NCBI GenBank assembly: GCA_016124845.1
Contig: WGMW01000008.1
Coordinates: forward strand, 1 to 64,000
Direction: 5' to 3'
From: Flavobacteriales bacterium
GTDB lineage: Bacteria > Bacteroidota > Bacteroidia > UBA10329
Length of the DNA: 64,000 nucleotides
A model generated the notes under the pieces. That model did no database searches. It saw only the letters and a list, made by a program, of their open reading frames with translations, and was not told the DNA's origin. Shown here in pieces: positions 18,524 to 28,503 of this stretch; position 1 is the stretch's first letter; every line of letters starts with the position of its first letter. The translations under genes and the position numbers were made by a program.

Positions 18524-21500
18524 TTACTTGATCAGCACAAGTCTTCGCTGCGTCACATTTTCATCATTGATCAACATACGAAGGATATAGACCCCGTCAG
18601 CTTCTCCTGAAAGGTCAATGATCTTCCTTCCGGTCGACCCCATCAATTGTTCTCCGACTATCACCTGCCGCCCCATCTGATCCAGAACAGCCATTTCCAA
18701 CTTCGAATCATTACTCAACGTGTAGCTCAATGTGAACTGACCAGTAGATGGATTCGGATATACTTCCATGCTCAGGCCGTACTCTTCAATGCCTGTGGCA
18801 CAAGGCGAATCCTCGCTATACGTGTATTCTGAAGTGAACGAACTGACCACACACCCGTTGGCATCGGTAAGTTCTACTACATAGTTTCCACTCTGCGTTG
18901 GGCAATACCAAGAGTTGGTGGCACCCGAGATCGGTGTTCCATTGAACGACCATTGATAGTTGGTGGCCGTATCATTGGAGCAATAAAGTACACCATCTGT
19001 ACCTGAACTGATGGTAGGGGTCTCCGAGGCAAAATAGGCCACATTCACCGTATCCGTATTGCTCACGCATCCATTAGCATTTACCACGGTTACCCAGTAG
19101 CTGGCCGGGTTGGTAACCGTAATGCTCGATACGGTTGCTCCTGTACTCCAATTGTATTGCGCATAGCCGGCACCGGCACTCAGAACCACTGATTCCCCTG
19201 GACAGACCTCGATGTCTCCAGATGGGTCGATGGTGATCTGGAAAGCACTGCCCGAACCGATGGTAACGCTACCATTTGCAGCACAACCATTGGCATCCGT
19301 TACGGTAACGGAATACTGACCCGCGACCAAGGCATTCGGATCGAAACCACCCCAGTCCTGCGTGTATGGGCCTGTTCCTCCTGTGGGAACAGCGATCGCG
19401 GTACCGTCATTTCCGTTCGAACAGGTGACATCGGTGCCAGTAACGGACACGGACATTTCCACAACATCAACCAAGAACGTACATGAAGCCGTATTGCCTC
19501 CACCATCCGTTGCAATGATAGTTGCATTCAATTGAGATGTGATGGTTGAACCTGCCGCTGGAGACTGGGTCACGCTTACGGTTCCACAAGCATCGCTTGC
19601 CGTTGCCAGAGAGGTGTAGTCCGGAACTGTGAACTCGCAGTTGCCATCCAAATTCAGCACCTGATCTGATGGACACGCAACCACAGGAGCAGTAGCGTCC
19701 TCAACTGTAAGATTGAACTGACATGCTGAATAGTTCCCGTTATCATCAATCAGTGCGACTCCCACCTGACTGGTTCCGGCCACGTTGATCTGGCTTCCCG
19801 CAGCAGGCAATTGCTGAAACGATAACGTTGCATCGCAGTTATCGGTACCGGAAACAAGCGAGCTGTAATTCGGTACGATGAACTGGCAGTTGGCATTCAG
19901 ACTTACGGTCTGATCCGGTGGACAGGACGTGATGACCGGATCCATGTTATCTTCTGGTTGAATACTGAACGAACATGTCCCCTCATTCCCAGCATCATCC
20001 TGCGCTGTAATGGTTACGGTTGTAGTGGAAACGATGACCACTGTGGCTGGGGGAAACTGAGAATAAGTGAGGTTGGAAGAGCAGTTGTCCTGAGCCGAAG
20101 CGGATGAGGTGTAATCCCCCAGTTCGAACTGGCAGTTGGCATCCACATCAACAACCATATCTGAAGGACAGGTGACGGTTGGCGCATTCACATCTGATGG
20201 AATAACCATGAAACTACATTGAGCAGTATTGCCAGCACCATCTGTCACTGTAATCGCAACAGAGGTGGAAGAACCGATGGAGGTGCCTTCTTCGGGAGCC
20301 TGTGCGATGAACGTATTCGGACAATTGTCCAAGGCCATCACCATGGACTTGTAATTCGGCATTTCAAACTGACAGTTCGAATCGAATTCAACAAACTGAT
20401 CGGTTGGACAAGTAACTGTCGGATCGGTAATGTCTGAAGGATTGACCCAGAAACTACAGGTGGCCTGATTGCCATTTCCATCATTGGCCGTCATGGTAAC
20501 CAGCACCGTATCTCCTACAAATGACCCTACCGCATAGTCTTGCGATACAAGAACATTGCCCGAACAGTTGTCGGTGGCGGTGGTCATAGAGGTGTAGTCC
20601 GCCATCACAAAACTGCACGAATTACCAAATGCCACATCCTGATCTGATGGACACACAATGACCGGATCCTCATCATCCGTAGGATTGACATTGAAGCTAC
20701 ATGTGCTTGAATTTCCGCTTGCATCCGTTGCAGTCAGAACGACATTGGTCGAAGCGTAAACCAAAATTCCTGTTGACGGGTTTTGATCGATAGCAATTGT
20801 TCCCGAACAATTATCAGTTACCGATGCAAACCCTGCATAATCACCGATCTCATAAGCACAGTTCTGATCGAATGAAACGGTAATGTCTCCCGAACAGACC
20901 ATTGTTGGTCCGAGATTATCAACTGGCGTGATAGTGAAAGTACAATTGCTGGCATTACCACTCACATCCTGCGCGGTCAGGGTTACAAGCGTATTTGAGG
21001 TTACCACCGTTCCAGCAATCGGGCTTTGGGAAACATTGAAATTGGAAGAACAATTGTCAGTAACCGTTGCCTGATTCGTAAAATCAACCAGCGCGTATTC
21101 GCAGTCAGCATCCAGATCGACCTCTGCATCGGACGGACACGTGATAACAGGCGCAATAGCATCTTCTGGTTCCACCAAGAACAGACAACTTGCAGAATTG
21201 CCGGCTCCATCAACAGCGGTCATGGTGACAATGGTGCTCGTAGTGAAAACGGAACCCACCGCTGGCGACTGAGAAACCGTGGGAGCACCGTTACAGTTAT
21301 CTGTGCTGCTCACGGAAGATGAATAGTCAGAAAGCATGTATTCGCAATTGGCGTCCAACTGTGCCATCTGAGTGGACGGACAAGTGATGGATGGCGGAAT
21401 ATTGTCCACGGGCAGCACGCTGAATGTACACGAGGCCGAATTCCCCTCATCGTCTGTTGAAGTGAACGTGACCACCGAAGTTCCAGTAAGCATACTTCCA

Positions 21501-24500
21501 GGAGCGGGCGACTGTGTAATTGTCGGACTGAGGTCGCAGTTATCGGAAGTTGATGCCTGAGACGTGTAATCTGCCAACTGAAACTCACAGTTTGCATCGT
21601 AGAAAACCTGCTGATTTCCGATACACGTGATGCTTGGAGCAATGTTGTCGATCAGAATCACCTCAAACGTACAGGAGGCCTGATTGCCTACACCGTCTTC
21701 CGCGGTTACAGTAACGGTTGTCTGTGCAGACACAACCACACCAATGGCTGGCGACTGTGTCATTGTTGTAGAACCGCAGTTATCGCTCGATTGAGACAAG
21801 AGCGTGTAATCGGGCAATGTGAACTGACAGTTGATGTCTGAACCGACCGTCTGGTTGCCTGGACAGGTAACGGAAGGTGGAGACGAATCGCTTACCGTGA
21901 ACGTACAACTGTTGGTGTTCCCGGCATTGTCCTCTACAGACATGGTAACCAACGTTGTTCCTGTAATGATAGAAGATGCCGCAGGTGATTGCGTAAGTGC
22001 AGGAGACGCATCACAGTTGTCATTGGTCGTAACCAAGGCTGTGTAATCTGGAATTGCCAACTGACAAAGGTTGTTGTATGCCTCGGTCTGATCGGAAGGA
22101 CATGTGATCTCCGGCATCTCGTTATCCACAATTGTCACCGTGAACGAACATGTTACGATCTGACCATTGCCATCATCCGCAGAATAAGTGATCTGGGTAT
22201 CTCCCAACGGGAACGAGCTACCACTTGCAAGACCCGACTGCAGCGTTGCCGTGATGGAAGGATTACAATTGTCTGAAACGGTTGCATCCGAATAGGACAC
22301 AACGGCCTGGCAGGTCGTTGGCTCCACATTCACGCTGGTATCGGATGGACAACTGATGACAGGATCTTCGTTGTCCTCAACAGTTACCGAGAAAGAGCAA
22401 AGACTTACATTTCCCGAAGCGTCCGTAGCTGAATATCTAATGGCGGTCGTTCCCAACGGGAATGTGCTTCCAGACGCAAGTCCCAACTCCAAAGCAGGCG
22501 TTATCGGTGAGGTACAATTATCGGTAACCGTTGGCAATGAGTAGGTCACAACCGCATCACAACTGCCTGAGTCATTATCAACCGTAATATCAGCAGGACA
22601 CGTGATGACCGGAGCTTCATCGTCCGTAACCGTTACCGTGAAACTGCAAGTTGAAGTATTTCCATACTCATCTTCAGCCTGATAGGTGTTGGTAGTTGTA
22701 CCAACTGGGAAGTTTGAACCCGAAGCTATTCCCGCCTCCAATGTTGGCGTAATGGAACCTGTGCAATTATCCGTCACCGAAGGAAGGCTATAAGTGACAT
22801 CTGCACCGCATGTGCCCGCATCCACATTCACCGAGATATTTGAAGGACATACGATGATCGGGTCTTCTGTGTCGTTTACCGTTACGCTGAATGAGCAATC
22901 GGTTGCATTTCCAGCCCCATCGGTAGATGTGTACAGAACTGCGGTTGTTCCAACTTGGAAAATGGAACCACTTGCCGCCCCATTTATCAACTGCGGGATC
23001 ACATTTCCATCGCAGTTATCGATGGCCGTAATGGCCGAATAGGTCACAACCGCCCCACAGATGGAAGCATCGTTCGTTGTGGTAATATCCGATGGACAAC
23101 CGATAACGATCGGAGCCGTGACATCTTCTGGAGTCAGCACGAAGGTGCATGTTCCGGAATTGCCCGAAGCATCCGTGGCAGTGATGGTGACCGTGGTCGT
23201 TCCACCGATCAATGAACCGGCCAATGGCGATTGGCTAACGGTCGGACTTCCATCGCAGTTATCGCTCACCGTTGCCGAGTAACTTCCCACAGTGTAGGTG
23301 CAGGAAGCAGACAGGGAAACCGTAGCATCAGCAGGACAGTTGGTAAGCGTTGGTGCTTCCTGATCCTCCCCTACTACATTGAATGTACAAGTGGAAGAAT
23401 TGCCGCTATCATCGGTGGCAGTAAGAGTTACCTGCGTTGTGCCAGAAACATTCGCCCCAATATTCGGACTTTGCGTTACCGTAACTGTTAGATCACAGTT
23501 GTCGGTTGCTGTTCCCAATGTGGTATAATCGGCCAACGAATAACCGCAGGTTGCATCCGTGGCAACTGTTTGTGTTGCAGGACATGAAATGCTTGGAGGC
23601 GTGTTATCATCCAACTGAACCGTAAACGTACATTGACCGATATTTCCTTCCGAATCGGAAGAAGAAAGCGTTACAACCGTAGTTCCTCCAATGGCAGAAC
23701 CTGCAACTGGAGATTGTGTGATGGCAAGTCCCGAGCCATCGCAGTTATCAACCGATGACGCGCTTGAAGTAAAGTCGGTGAGGAATACCAGACAGTTGAC
23801 ATTCGATGCAATGGTCTGTGGGCTCGAAGGACAGGTCACGGTCGGAGCCGTAACATCCATGGCCGTGATGTCGAATGTACACGAAGCCGTGTTGCTCGAA
23901 TCATCCGTTGCTGTCAACGTAATGGTTGTAGCCACACCTACACCGATCGTGCTTCCGATGGCCGGAGAAGTGCCTTGCGTCACCGTTGGTTCGGCAGCGC
24001 AGTTGTCTGAGGCAACGGCCAACGTGGCGTAATCCTGAATCTGATACTGACAGCTTGCATCGGCATCCACAGTCATATCTCCCGGACACGTAATGGTTGG
24101 AGCCGAATTATCGTTCAGAATGAGCTGGAACGTACAGTTGGAAGTATTTCCATTGTCGTCCTGAGCCGTAAGCGTTACAGTCGTATTGACGGTAATGGAT
24201 GATGAGATTGCGGGAGACTGGGTAACTGTAACCGTATTGTCGCAGTTATCGGTAACGGTTGCACTTCCTGTAAGGTCTGGAACGAGGAAGACACAGTTCG
24301 AACCCACGATGGAAGAACTCACTACCTGATCGCTCGGGCAAGTAATTACCGGAGCTGTATTATCCACAGGGGTCACATTGAACGTACAGGTACTTGTATT
24401 TCCATCATCATCCGCAGCCGTAAGCGTTACCTGTGTAGTACCACTTTGGGTCGTACCTGATGATGGAGATTGCGTCACATCGATGGTCAGATCGCAGTTA

Positions 24501-27500
24501 TCGGAAGTTGTAGCGAAACCACTGGTGTAGTCGCCCAATGCAAACTGGCAGTTGGCATCCGCGTTCACGGTTTGATTCGATGGACAACTGATGGTCGGAG
24601 CAGTTTGATCATCATGAATTACCGTGAATGTACACGAAGCAGAATTCTCAGATACATCTGTTGCGGTTAGCGTCACCACCACATCACTATTGTGTGTTGT
24701 TCCGGCTGCAGGGCTTTGCTCTACAGTAACATTCGGATCACAGTTGTCATCCGTAGTTGCGAGATAAGCGTAGCTCGAAAGCGTGATCAGACAGCTTGCG
24801 TTTGCAACCGCAGTTTGTGTAGCAGGACATACGATGGTCGGATTGGTGTTGTCCTCAACGATGAGGGCAAACGTACAATTGGAAGAATTACCGGCATCAT
24901 CCGTTCCGGTAACGGTAATGGTGGTTGTTCCCTGAACCGTTGTCCCTTGCGTTGGCACCTGTGTAAAGGTCAACGAACCATCGCAGTTATCAGAAGTACC
25001 TGCCTGTGCATTCACCAGACCCGTATAGTTTCCCGCAGAGAAAGTGCAGTTCGAATTTCCCGTTACCACAACATCTGATGGACACTGAAGGGTCGGTGCA
25101 ATCGCATCATGCAGAACCACATTGAATGTACAAACCGATTGATTCGTTCCATCCGAAGCGGTCATCGTAACAGCAACCGTAGAATTTGAGGTCAGATTGT
25201 AAGTTGATCCAGAAGAAGGTGACTGCGTAACTGTAACCGTGCTCAATGATGGGCAGTTGTCCGTGGCTGTCACCAAACTGGTGTAATCTGCCAAGCTGAT
25301 GTTGCAGCTCGCATCCACATTCACTGTCTGTGCCGATGGGCAGACCACAACTGGAGCTGTATTGTCGTTCAGGTTGAGTGTGATCTGACACGTGCCATCA
25401 TTTCCAGCCTCATCAGTTACCGTGAGAACCACAACCGATGAACTTGCACCGATGGAAGTTCCAGCAGATGGATTCTGGCTCACAACCAAGTTTCCGGTTG
25501 AAGAACAGTTGTCCGCAAGGGATGTGGCCAAGCTGGTAAGATCCTCCATTACGTACTGGCAGTTGGCATTGAAATTCTTGCTTACCGATGCCGGGCAAGA
25601 AAGCGTTGGTGCGGTTTGGTCTTCCGCAGAAACAGTAAATGAGCAGCTTGTGGAATTGCCCGCATCATCTGTTGCCGTCATTGTAACGATGGTGTTTCCA
25701 GACACAGGACCTACAATATCCTGCGTCACATCCAAGTTCGAATCGCAGTTATCACTTTCAGAAAGCAGCGAATAGGCTGGAATGACCATACCGCAGCCCG
25801 AAGTTGCCGCCAACGTGGAGTTCGGTGGACATTGGATGGTCGGAGCGATCACATCCTTCGGATGCATATCGAACACACAGGTTGCCACGTTCGTTCCGTC
25901 CGTTACACTCACAGTCACTGTGGAGTTTGAGGAAAGCACCGTTCCCGCAGTTGGCGATTGTGAGAATGTCAATGTCGAGTTGCAATCGTCCGTCACATTC
26001 AGCGTGGAGTAATCGGGCACGAAGTATTGGCAGATGGCATTTACATCCACCGAATCCGGCTCTGTTGGACAGTTGGTGAAAACCGGAACAGAGTTATCGA
26101 ACGGAGTGATGGTCCAAGCACAGGTGCTTGCATTGCCGGAGTTGTCTGTTGCGGTGATCTGCACCGTGGTCTCACCCGTCAGCGTTCCCGTAGGAGGTGT
26201 TTGAACCACCGAGGCCAATCCGCAGTTGTCAGCTATTCCACTCGCTCCGGTAAAGTCATTCAATTGATATACACAGTTCGGGAAGGTGGTGGTAATTGAG
26301 GTTGGACATACAACATCAGGAAACTCGGTATCTTCCACCGTAACGGTGAATACACAGTTTGCCGGTGAATTACCAGCACCATCAACCACCGAATATTCGA
26401 CCGTGGTAGTTCCGAGCGGGAACGTATCACCATTGCCCAAAGTAGAAACTTGAGTAATCGTAGGGTTGGCAGTACAGTTGTCCTGAGCATCGATCGAGAA
26501 ATTGACCACCGCATCGCATACATCTACATCTGTGGACACGGTCATGTTGGAAGGACACGGATCCCATTCAGGATCTTCCGTGTCCGCAATCGTGAAACTG
26601 AAATCGCAAGAAGCGGTGTTTCCAGAACCGTCTGTCACTTGATATCCAATGGTGTAAGAACCATTCTGGAAAGTGTTTCCACTCGTTAGAGGAACATTGT
26701 CCGTTCTACTCAATGGATTTCCAGGAAGTGTACAGTTATCGGAGATTGTCGGGTTTTGCCAGATGACCTGAGCTCCGCAGGCACCGGTTGTGTAGTTGAT
26801 AGTTGGTGTGGGACAGGCAATGGTCGGATCGGTAACATCAGAGACCGAAACCGTGAAACTACAGTCAGCTGTGTTTCCGTTCACATCTGTTGCCCGGTAT
26901 GTAACGGTTGAAACCCCAAGTGGGAAGTTGGCACCTTGATTCGGTCCAGCTGTCTGCGTGACACTCAATATGGAACAATTGTCGGTTGCTGTTGGCGTGC
27001 TCCAGGTGGCCGATCCGACACACGAAGAACTTGCATTGACAGACATGTTGGAAGGACAAGTGATGTGGGGATTGGTCTCGTCTGTAACAGTAACCTGAAA
27101 CGAGCAATTGGCCTGATTACCCGAAGGATCCTGTGCGGTAAAGCTCACATTGGTTGTTCCAACCGAAAAGGTTCCACCACTCACCGAATGCCCGGTTGAA
27201 CTGGAAATGGTGGCAGAACAATTATCTGATGCGGTGATCGAATAGGAAATATTTGCACCACAACTGTTGCTCGGAGCAACAGCACTCAACGTTCCCGAAG
27301 GACATGAAATGGATGGATTCTGGTTATCTACAACCGTTACTGTGAAGGAACAGTCATAATTGGAACTGCCCTGAGTTGCTCGGAACGTAACTGTGGTTAC
27401 ACCGACCGGAAAGGCCGAACCGGAACCTGGACCCGAAAGAAGGGACGGACCGGTAAAGCTGCAGTTATCGCTCGCGGTTGCGGACGAATAGGTAACGGTG

Positions 27501-28429
27501 GCCGTACATTGGTTTGAAGGAGCATTGACAGAAATATTCGAAGGACAGGTTATTTGTAGCGGCTGATTATCAGTAACAGTAACGGTAAATGAATGATCGG
27601 CCGTATTTCCGTAAGTGTCCGTTGCCCGATGTGTTACGGTGGTGGTTCCAACGGGGAATTGCGAACCGCTTGCGGGTCCGGCAATGCGCTGCACAGTTAC
27701 ACCACAGAGGTCGCTTGCAACAGGAGTATCGTAACTGACAACTGCATAGCATTGACCAGAAGCTGTATTCGCTGTCATATTTCCAGGAACACTGGTCCAA
27801 GTAGGTGCGGTATTGTCTGTGGCGGTTGTGATCTTCAAATCGTATCCCGAAACAAGCAGCGGATCGCCTGATGCTTGATCACCCGCATCGAGACTCCAGT
27901 TTCCGTAAACAGAAGTTCCCACGTAATCATTCAGGTTTCCACCGTCAGGTTTCCATGTTCCCGTTGCCGGGGTGCTGTCGTCAGGAATAACGGAACCGTT
28001 CTGCCTGAACTTGGTGGCAACAGCATAACCAATAGATTGACAGCCACCCCAAGTACTGGCTCCCCCATTGGTGGAACCATAGGCACTGACAGCCAAAACT
28101 TCATTGTTGGAAGGCCCATTCAACCTGTAGTTGACCTCATTGAAATAAGAGCACCCTGTACCGGTAGGATTCGCACAGGAACCACCCGTTTTTGACCAAT
28201 GTATCACCACCTCCACATCAGAAATGGCACAACCCGAGGCAAACTGAGAATGCGACAGAGAAACCCCTCCTAAAGTTTGTGTCTGGGCATCGATACAGAC
28301 CGAACTGACCGGTGTGTACGAGTAAGTATATGTTTGAGATGATGCATTCGAGTGTACCTGAAGCAGGATCAATAGTAAGGCTGAAGCCCTCACAAGTAGT
28401 CGTTTTAACATAGTTTTCTGTTTCTGCAA
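18524..28429 (-). CDS. giant HYR-repeat adhesin-like protein with P-domain-like cap and T9SS sorting domain
   Basis: A 3301-residue secreted protein. Layout: signal peptide (hydrophobic residues about 9-25); an N-terminal cap to about residue 205 that resembles the proprotein-convertase P-domain jelly roll (GNWSLDAGDQASGD and SGYDLKI near its end); 34 HYR units; a SprB-like repeat beginning near residue 2993; Ig-like segments; and a type A T9SS sorting domain with YPNPSTGQF and a terminal RLVLIK. Its last 15 HYR units and everything after them are collinear with the neighbouring 4481-residue protein, while the N-terminal caps are unrelated. Expected surface adhesin. It lies 74 bases downstream of the TMTC-like gene, on the same strand. 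Confidence 0.93.
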   Translation of the reverse strand: MQKQKTMLKRLLVRASALLLILLQVHSNASSQTYTYSYTPVSSVCIDAQTQTLGGVSLSHSQFASGCAISDVEVVIHWSKTGGSCANPTGTGCSYFNEVNYRLNGPSNNEVLAVSAYGSTNGGASTWGGCQSIGYAVATKFRQNGSVIPDDSTPATGTWKPDGGNLNDYVGTSVYGNWSLDAGDQASGDPLLVSGYDLKITTATDNTAPTWTSVPGNMTANTASGQCYAVVSYDTPVASDLCGVTVQRIAGPASGSQFPVGTTTVTHRATDTYGNTADHSFTVTVTDNQPLQITCPSNISVNAPSNQCTATVTYSSATASDNCSFTGPSLLSGPGSGSAFPVGVTTVTFRATQGSSNYDCSFTVTVVDNQNPSISCPSGTLSAVAPSNSCGANISYSITASDNCSATISSSTGHSVSGGTFSVGTTNVSFTAQDPSGNQANCSFQVTVTDETNPHITCPSNMSVNASSSCVGSATWSTPTATDNCSILSVTQTAGPNQGANFPLGVSTVTYRATDVNGNTADCSFTVSVSDVTDPTIACPTPTINYTTGACGAQVIWQNPTISDNCTLPGNPLSRTDNVPLTSGNTFQNGSYTIGYQVTDGSGNTASCDFSFTIADTEDPEWDPCPSNMTVSTDVDVCDAVVNFSIDAQDNCTANPTITQVSTLGNGDTFPLGTTTVEYSVVDGAGNSPANCVFTVTVEDTEFPDVVCPTSITTTFPNCVYQLNDFTGASGIADNCGLASVVQTPPTGTLTGETTVQITATDNSGNASTCAWTITPFDNSVPVFTNCPTEPDSVDVNAICQYFVPDYSTLNVTDDCNSTLTFSQSPTAGTVLSSNSTVTVSVTDGTNVATCVFDMHPKDVIAPTIQCPPNSTLAATSGCGMVIPAYSLLSESDNCDSNLDVTQDIVGPVSGNTIVTMTATDDAGNSTSCSFTVSAEDQTAPTLSCPASVSKNFNANCQYVMEDLTSLATSLADNCSSTGNLVVSQNPSAGTSIGASSSVVVLTVTDEAGNDGTCQITLNLNDNTAPVVVCPSAQTVNVDASCNISLADYTSLVTATDNCPSLSTVTVTQSPSSGSTYNLTSNSTVAVTMTASDGTNQSVCTFNVVLHDAIAPTLQCPSDVVVTGNSNCTFSAGNYTGLVNAQAGTSDNCDGSLTFTQVPTQGTTVQGTTTITVTGTDDAGNSSNCTFALIVEDNTNPTIVCPATQTAVANASCLITLSSYAYLATTDDNCDPNVTVEQSPAAGTTHNSDVVVTLTATDVSENSASCTFTVIHDDQTAPTISCPSNQTVNADANCQFALGDYTSGFATTSDNCDLTIDVTQSPSSGTTQSGTTQVTLTAADDDGNTSTCTFNVTPVDNTAPVITCPSDQVVSSSIVGSNCVFLVPDLTGSATVTDNCDNTVTVTQSPAISSSITVNTTVTLTAQDDNGNTSNCTFQLILNDNSAPTITCPGDMTVDADASCQYQIQDYATLAVASDNCAAEPTVTQGTSPAIGSTIGVGVATTITLTATDDSSNTASCTFDITAMDVTAPTVTCPSSPQTIASNVNCLVFLTDFTSSASSVDNCDGSGLAITQSPVAGSAIGGTTVVTLSSSDSEGNIGQCTFTVQLDDNTPPSISCPATQTVATDATCGYSLADYTTLGTATDNCDLTVTVTQSPNIGANVSGTTQVTLTATDDSGNSSTCTFNVVGEDQEAPTLTNCPADATVSLSASCTYTVGSYSATVSDNCDGSPTVSQSPLAGSLIGGTTTVTITATDASGNSGTCTFVLTPEDVTAPIVIGCPSDITTTNDASICGAVVTYSAITAIDNCDGNVIPQLINGAASGSIFQVGTTAVLYTSTDGAGNATDCSFSVTVNDTEDPIIVCPSNISVNVDAGTCGADVTYSLPSVTDNCTGSITPTLEAGIASGSNFPVGTTTNTYQAEDEYGNTSTCSFTVTVTDDEAPVITCPADITVDNDSGSCDAVVTYSLPTVTDNCTSPITPALELGLASGSTFPLGTTAIRYSATDASGNVSLCSFSVTVEDNEDPVISCPSDTSVNVEPTTCQAVVSYSDATVSDNCNPSITATLQSGLASGSSFPLGDTQITYSADDGNGQIVTCSFTVTIVDNEMPEITCPSDQTEAYNNLCQLAIPDYTALVTTNDNCDASPALTQSPAASSIITGTTLVTMSVEDNAGNTNSCTFTVSDSSPPSVTCPGNQTVGSDINCQFTLPDYTLLSQSSDNCGSTTMTQSPAIGVVVSAQTTVTVTAEDGVGNQASCTFEVILIDNIAPSITCIGNQQVFYDANCEFQLADYTSQASTSDNCDLSPTITQSPAPGSMLTGTSVVTFTSTDDEGNSASCTFSVLPVDNIPPSITCPSTQMAQLDANCEYMLSDYSSSVSSTDNCNGAPTVSQSPAVGSVFTTSTIVTMTAVDGAGNSASCLFLVEPEDAIAPVITCPSDAEVDLDADCEYALVDFTNQATVTDNCSSNFNVSQSPIAGTVVTSNTLVTLTAQDVSGNASNCTFTITPVDNLGPTMVCSGDITVSFDQNCAYEIGDYAGFASVTDNCSGTIAIDQNPSTGILVYASTNVVLTATDASGNSSTCSFNVNPTDDEDPVIVCPSDQDVAFGNSCSFVMADYTSMTTATDNCSGNVLVSQDYAVGSFVGDTVLVTMTANDGNGNQATCSFWVNPSDITDPTVTCPTDQFVEFDSNCQFEMPNYKSMVMALDNCPNTFIAQAPEEGTSIGSSTSVAITVTDGAGNTAQCSFMVIPSDVNAPTVTCPSDMVVDVDANCQFELGDYTSSASAQDNCSSNLTYSQFPPATVVIVSTTTVTITAQDDAGNEGTCSFSIQPEDNMDPVITSCPPDQTVSLNANCQFIVPNYSSLVSGTDNCDATLSFQQLPAAGSQINVAGTSQVGVALIDDNGNYSACQFNLTVEDATAPVVACPSDQVLNLDGNCEFTVPDYTSLATASDACGTVSVTQSPAAGSTITSQLNATIIATDGGGNTASCTFLVDVVEMSVSVTGTDVTCSNGNDGTAIAVPTGGTGPYTQDWGGFDPNALVAGQYSVTVTDANGCAANGSVTIGSGSAFQITIDPSGDIEVCPGESVVLSAGAGYAQYNWSTGATVSSITVTNPASYWVTVVNANGCVSNTDTVNVAYFASETPTISSGTDGVLYCSNDTATNYQWSFNGTPISGATNSWYCPTQSGNYVVELTDANGCVVSSFTSEYTYSEDSPCATGIEEYGLSMEVYPNPSTGQFTLSYTLSNDSKLEMAVLDQMGRQVIVGEQLMGSTGRKIIDLSGEADGVYILRMLINDENVTQRRLVLIK
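19465..27825 (-). repeat. array of 34 HYR repeat units (coding)
   Basis: Counted from CP-type openings, boundaries approximate. Units 20-34 match units 34-48 of the neighbouring giant protein one for one, including the four consecutive long-type units and the unusual unit joined by a short linker (SDSSPP here, DATPP there). Units 1-19 have no comparable register with the neighbour. Confidence 0.87.
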
Positions 28430-28446
28430 GCGAATTTATCCTTTTT

Positions 28447-28466
28447 GGAACAGATAGGTCTGTTCC
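28447..28466. promoter_or_regulatory. dyad in the leader of the 3301-residue gene
   Basis: ggaacag and ctgttcc form a 7-bp inverted repeat with a six-base spacer, 18 bases before the start codon at 28429 on the minus strand. It could be an operator, a leader hairpin or a weak transcript end for the upstream operon; there is no T-run after it on the minus strand. The 28430-28503 gap holds no other clear signal. Confidence 0.35.
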
Positions 28467-28503
28467 TTTCCTAAATATGAAATTGGGGTAACAAACACGT
28501 GGG

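Noticed and set aside
4928-28429. Regularly spaced repeats that might suggest a CRISPR array or satellite
   Set aside because: Spacing of about 240 bases follows the protein repeat, copies are strongly diverged at the DNA level, and the frame stays open throughout.
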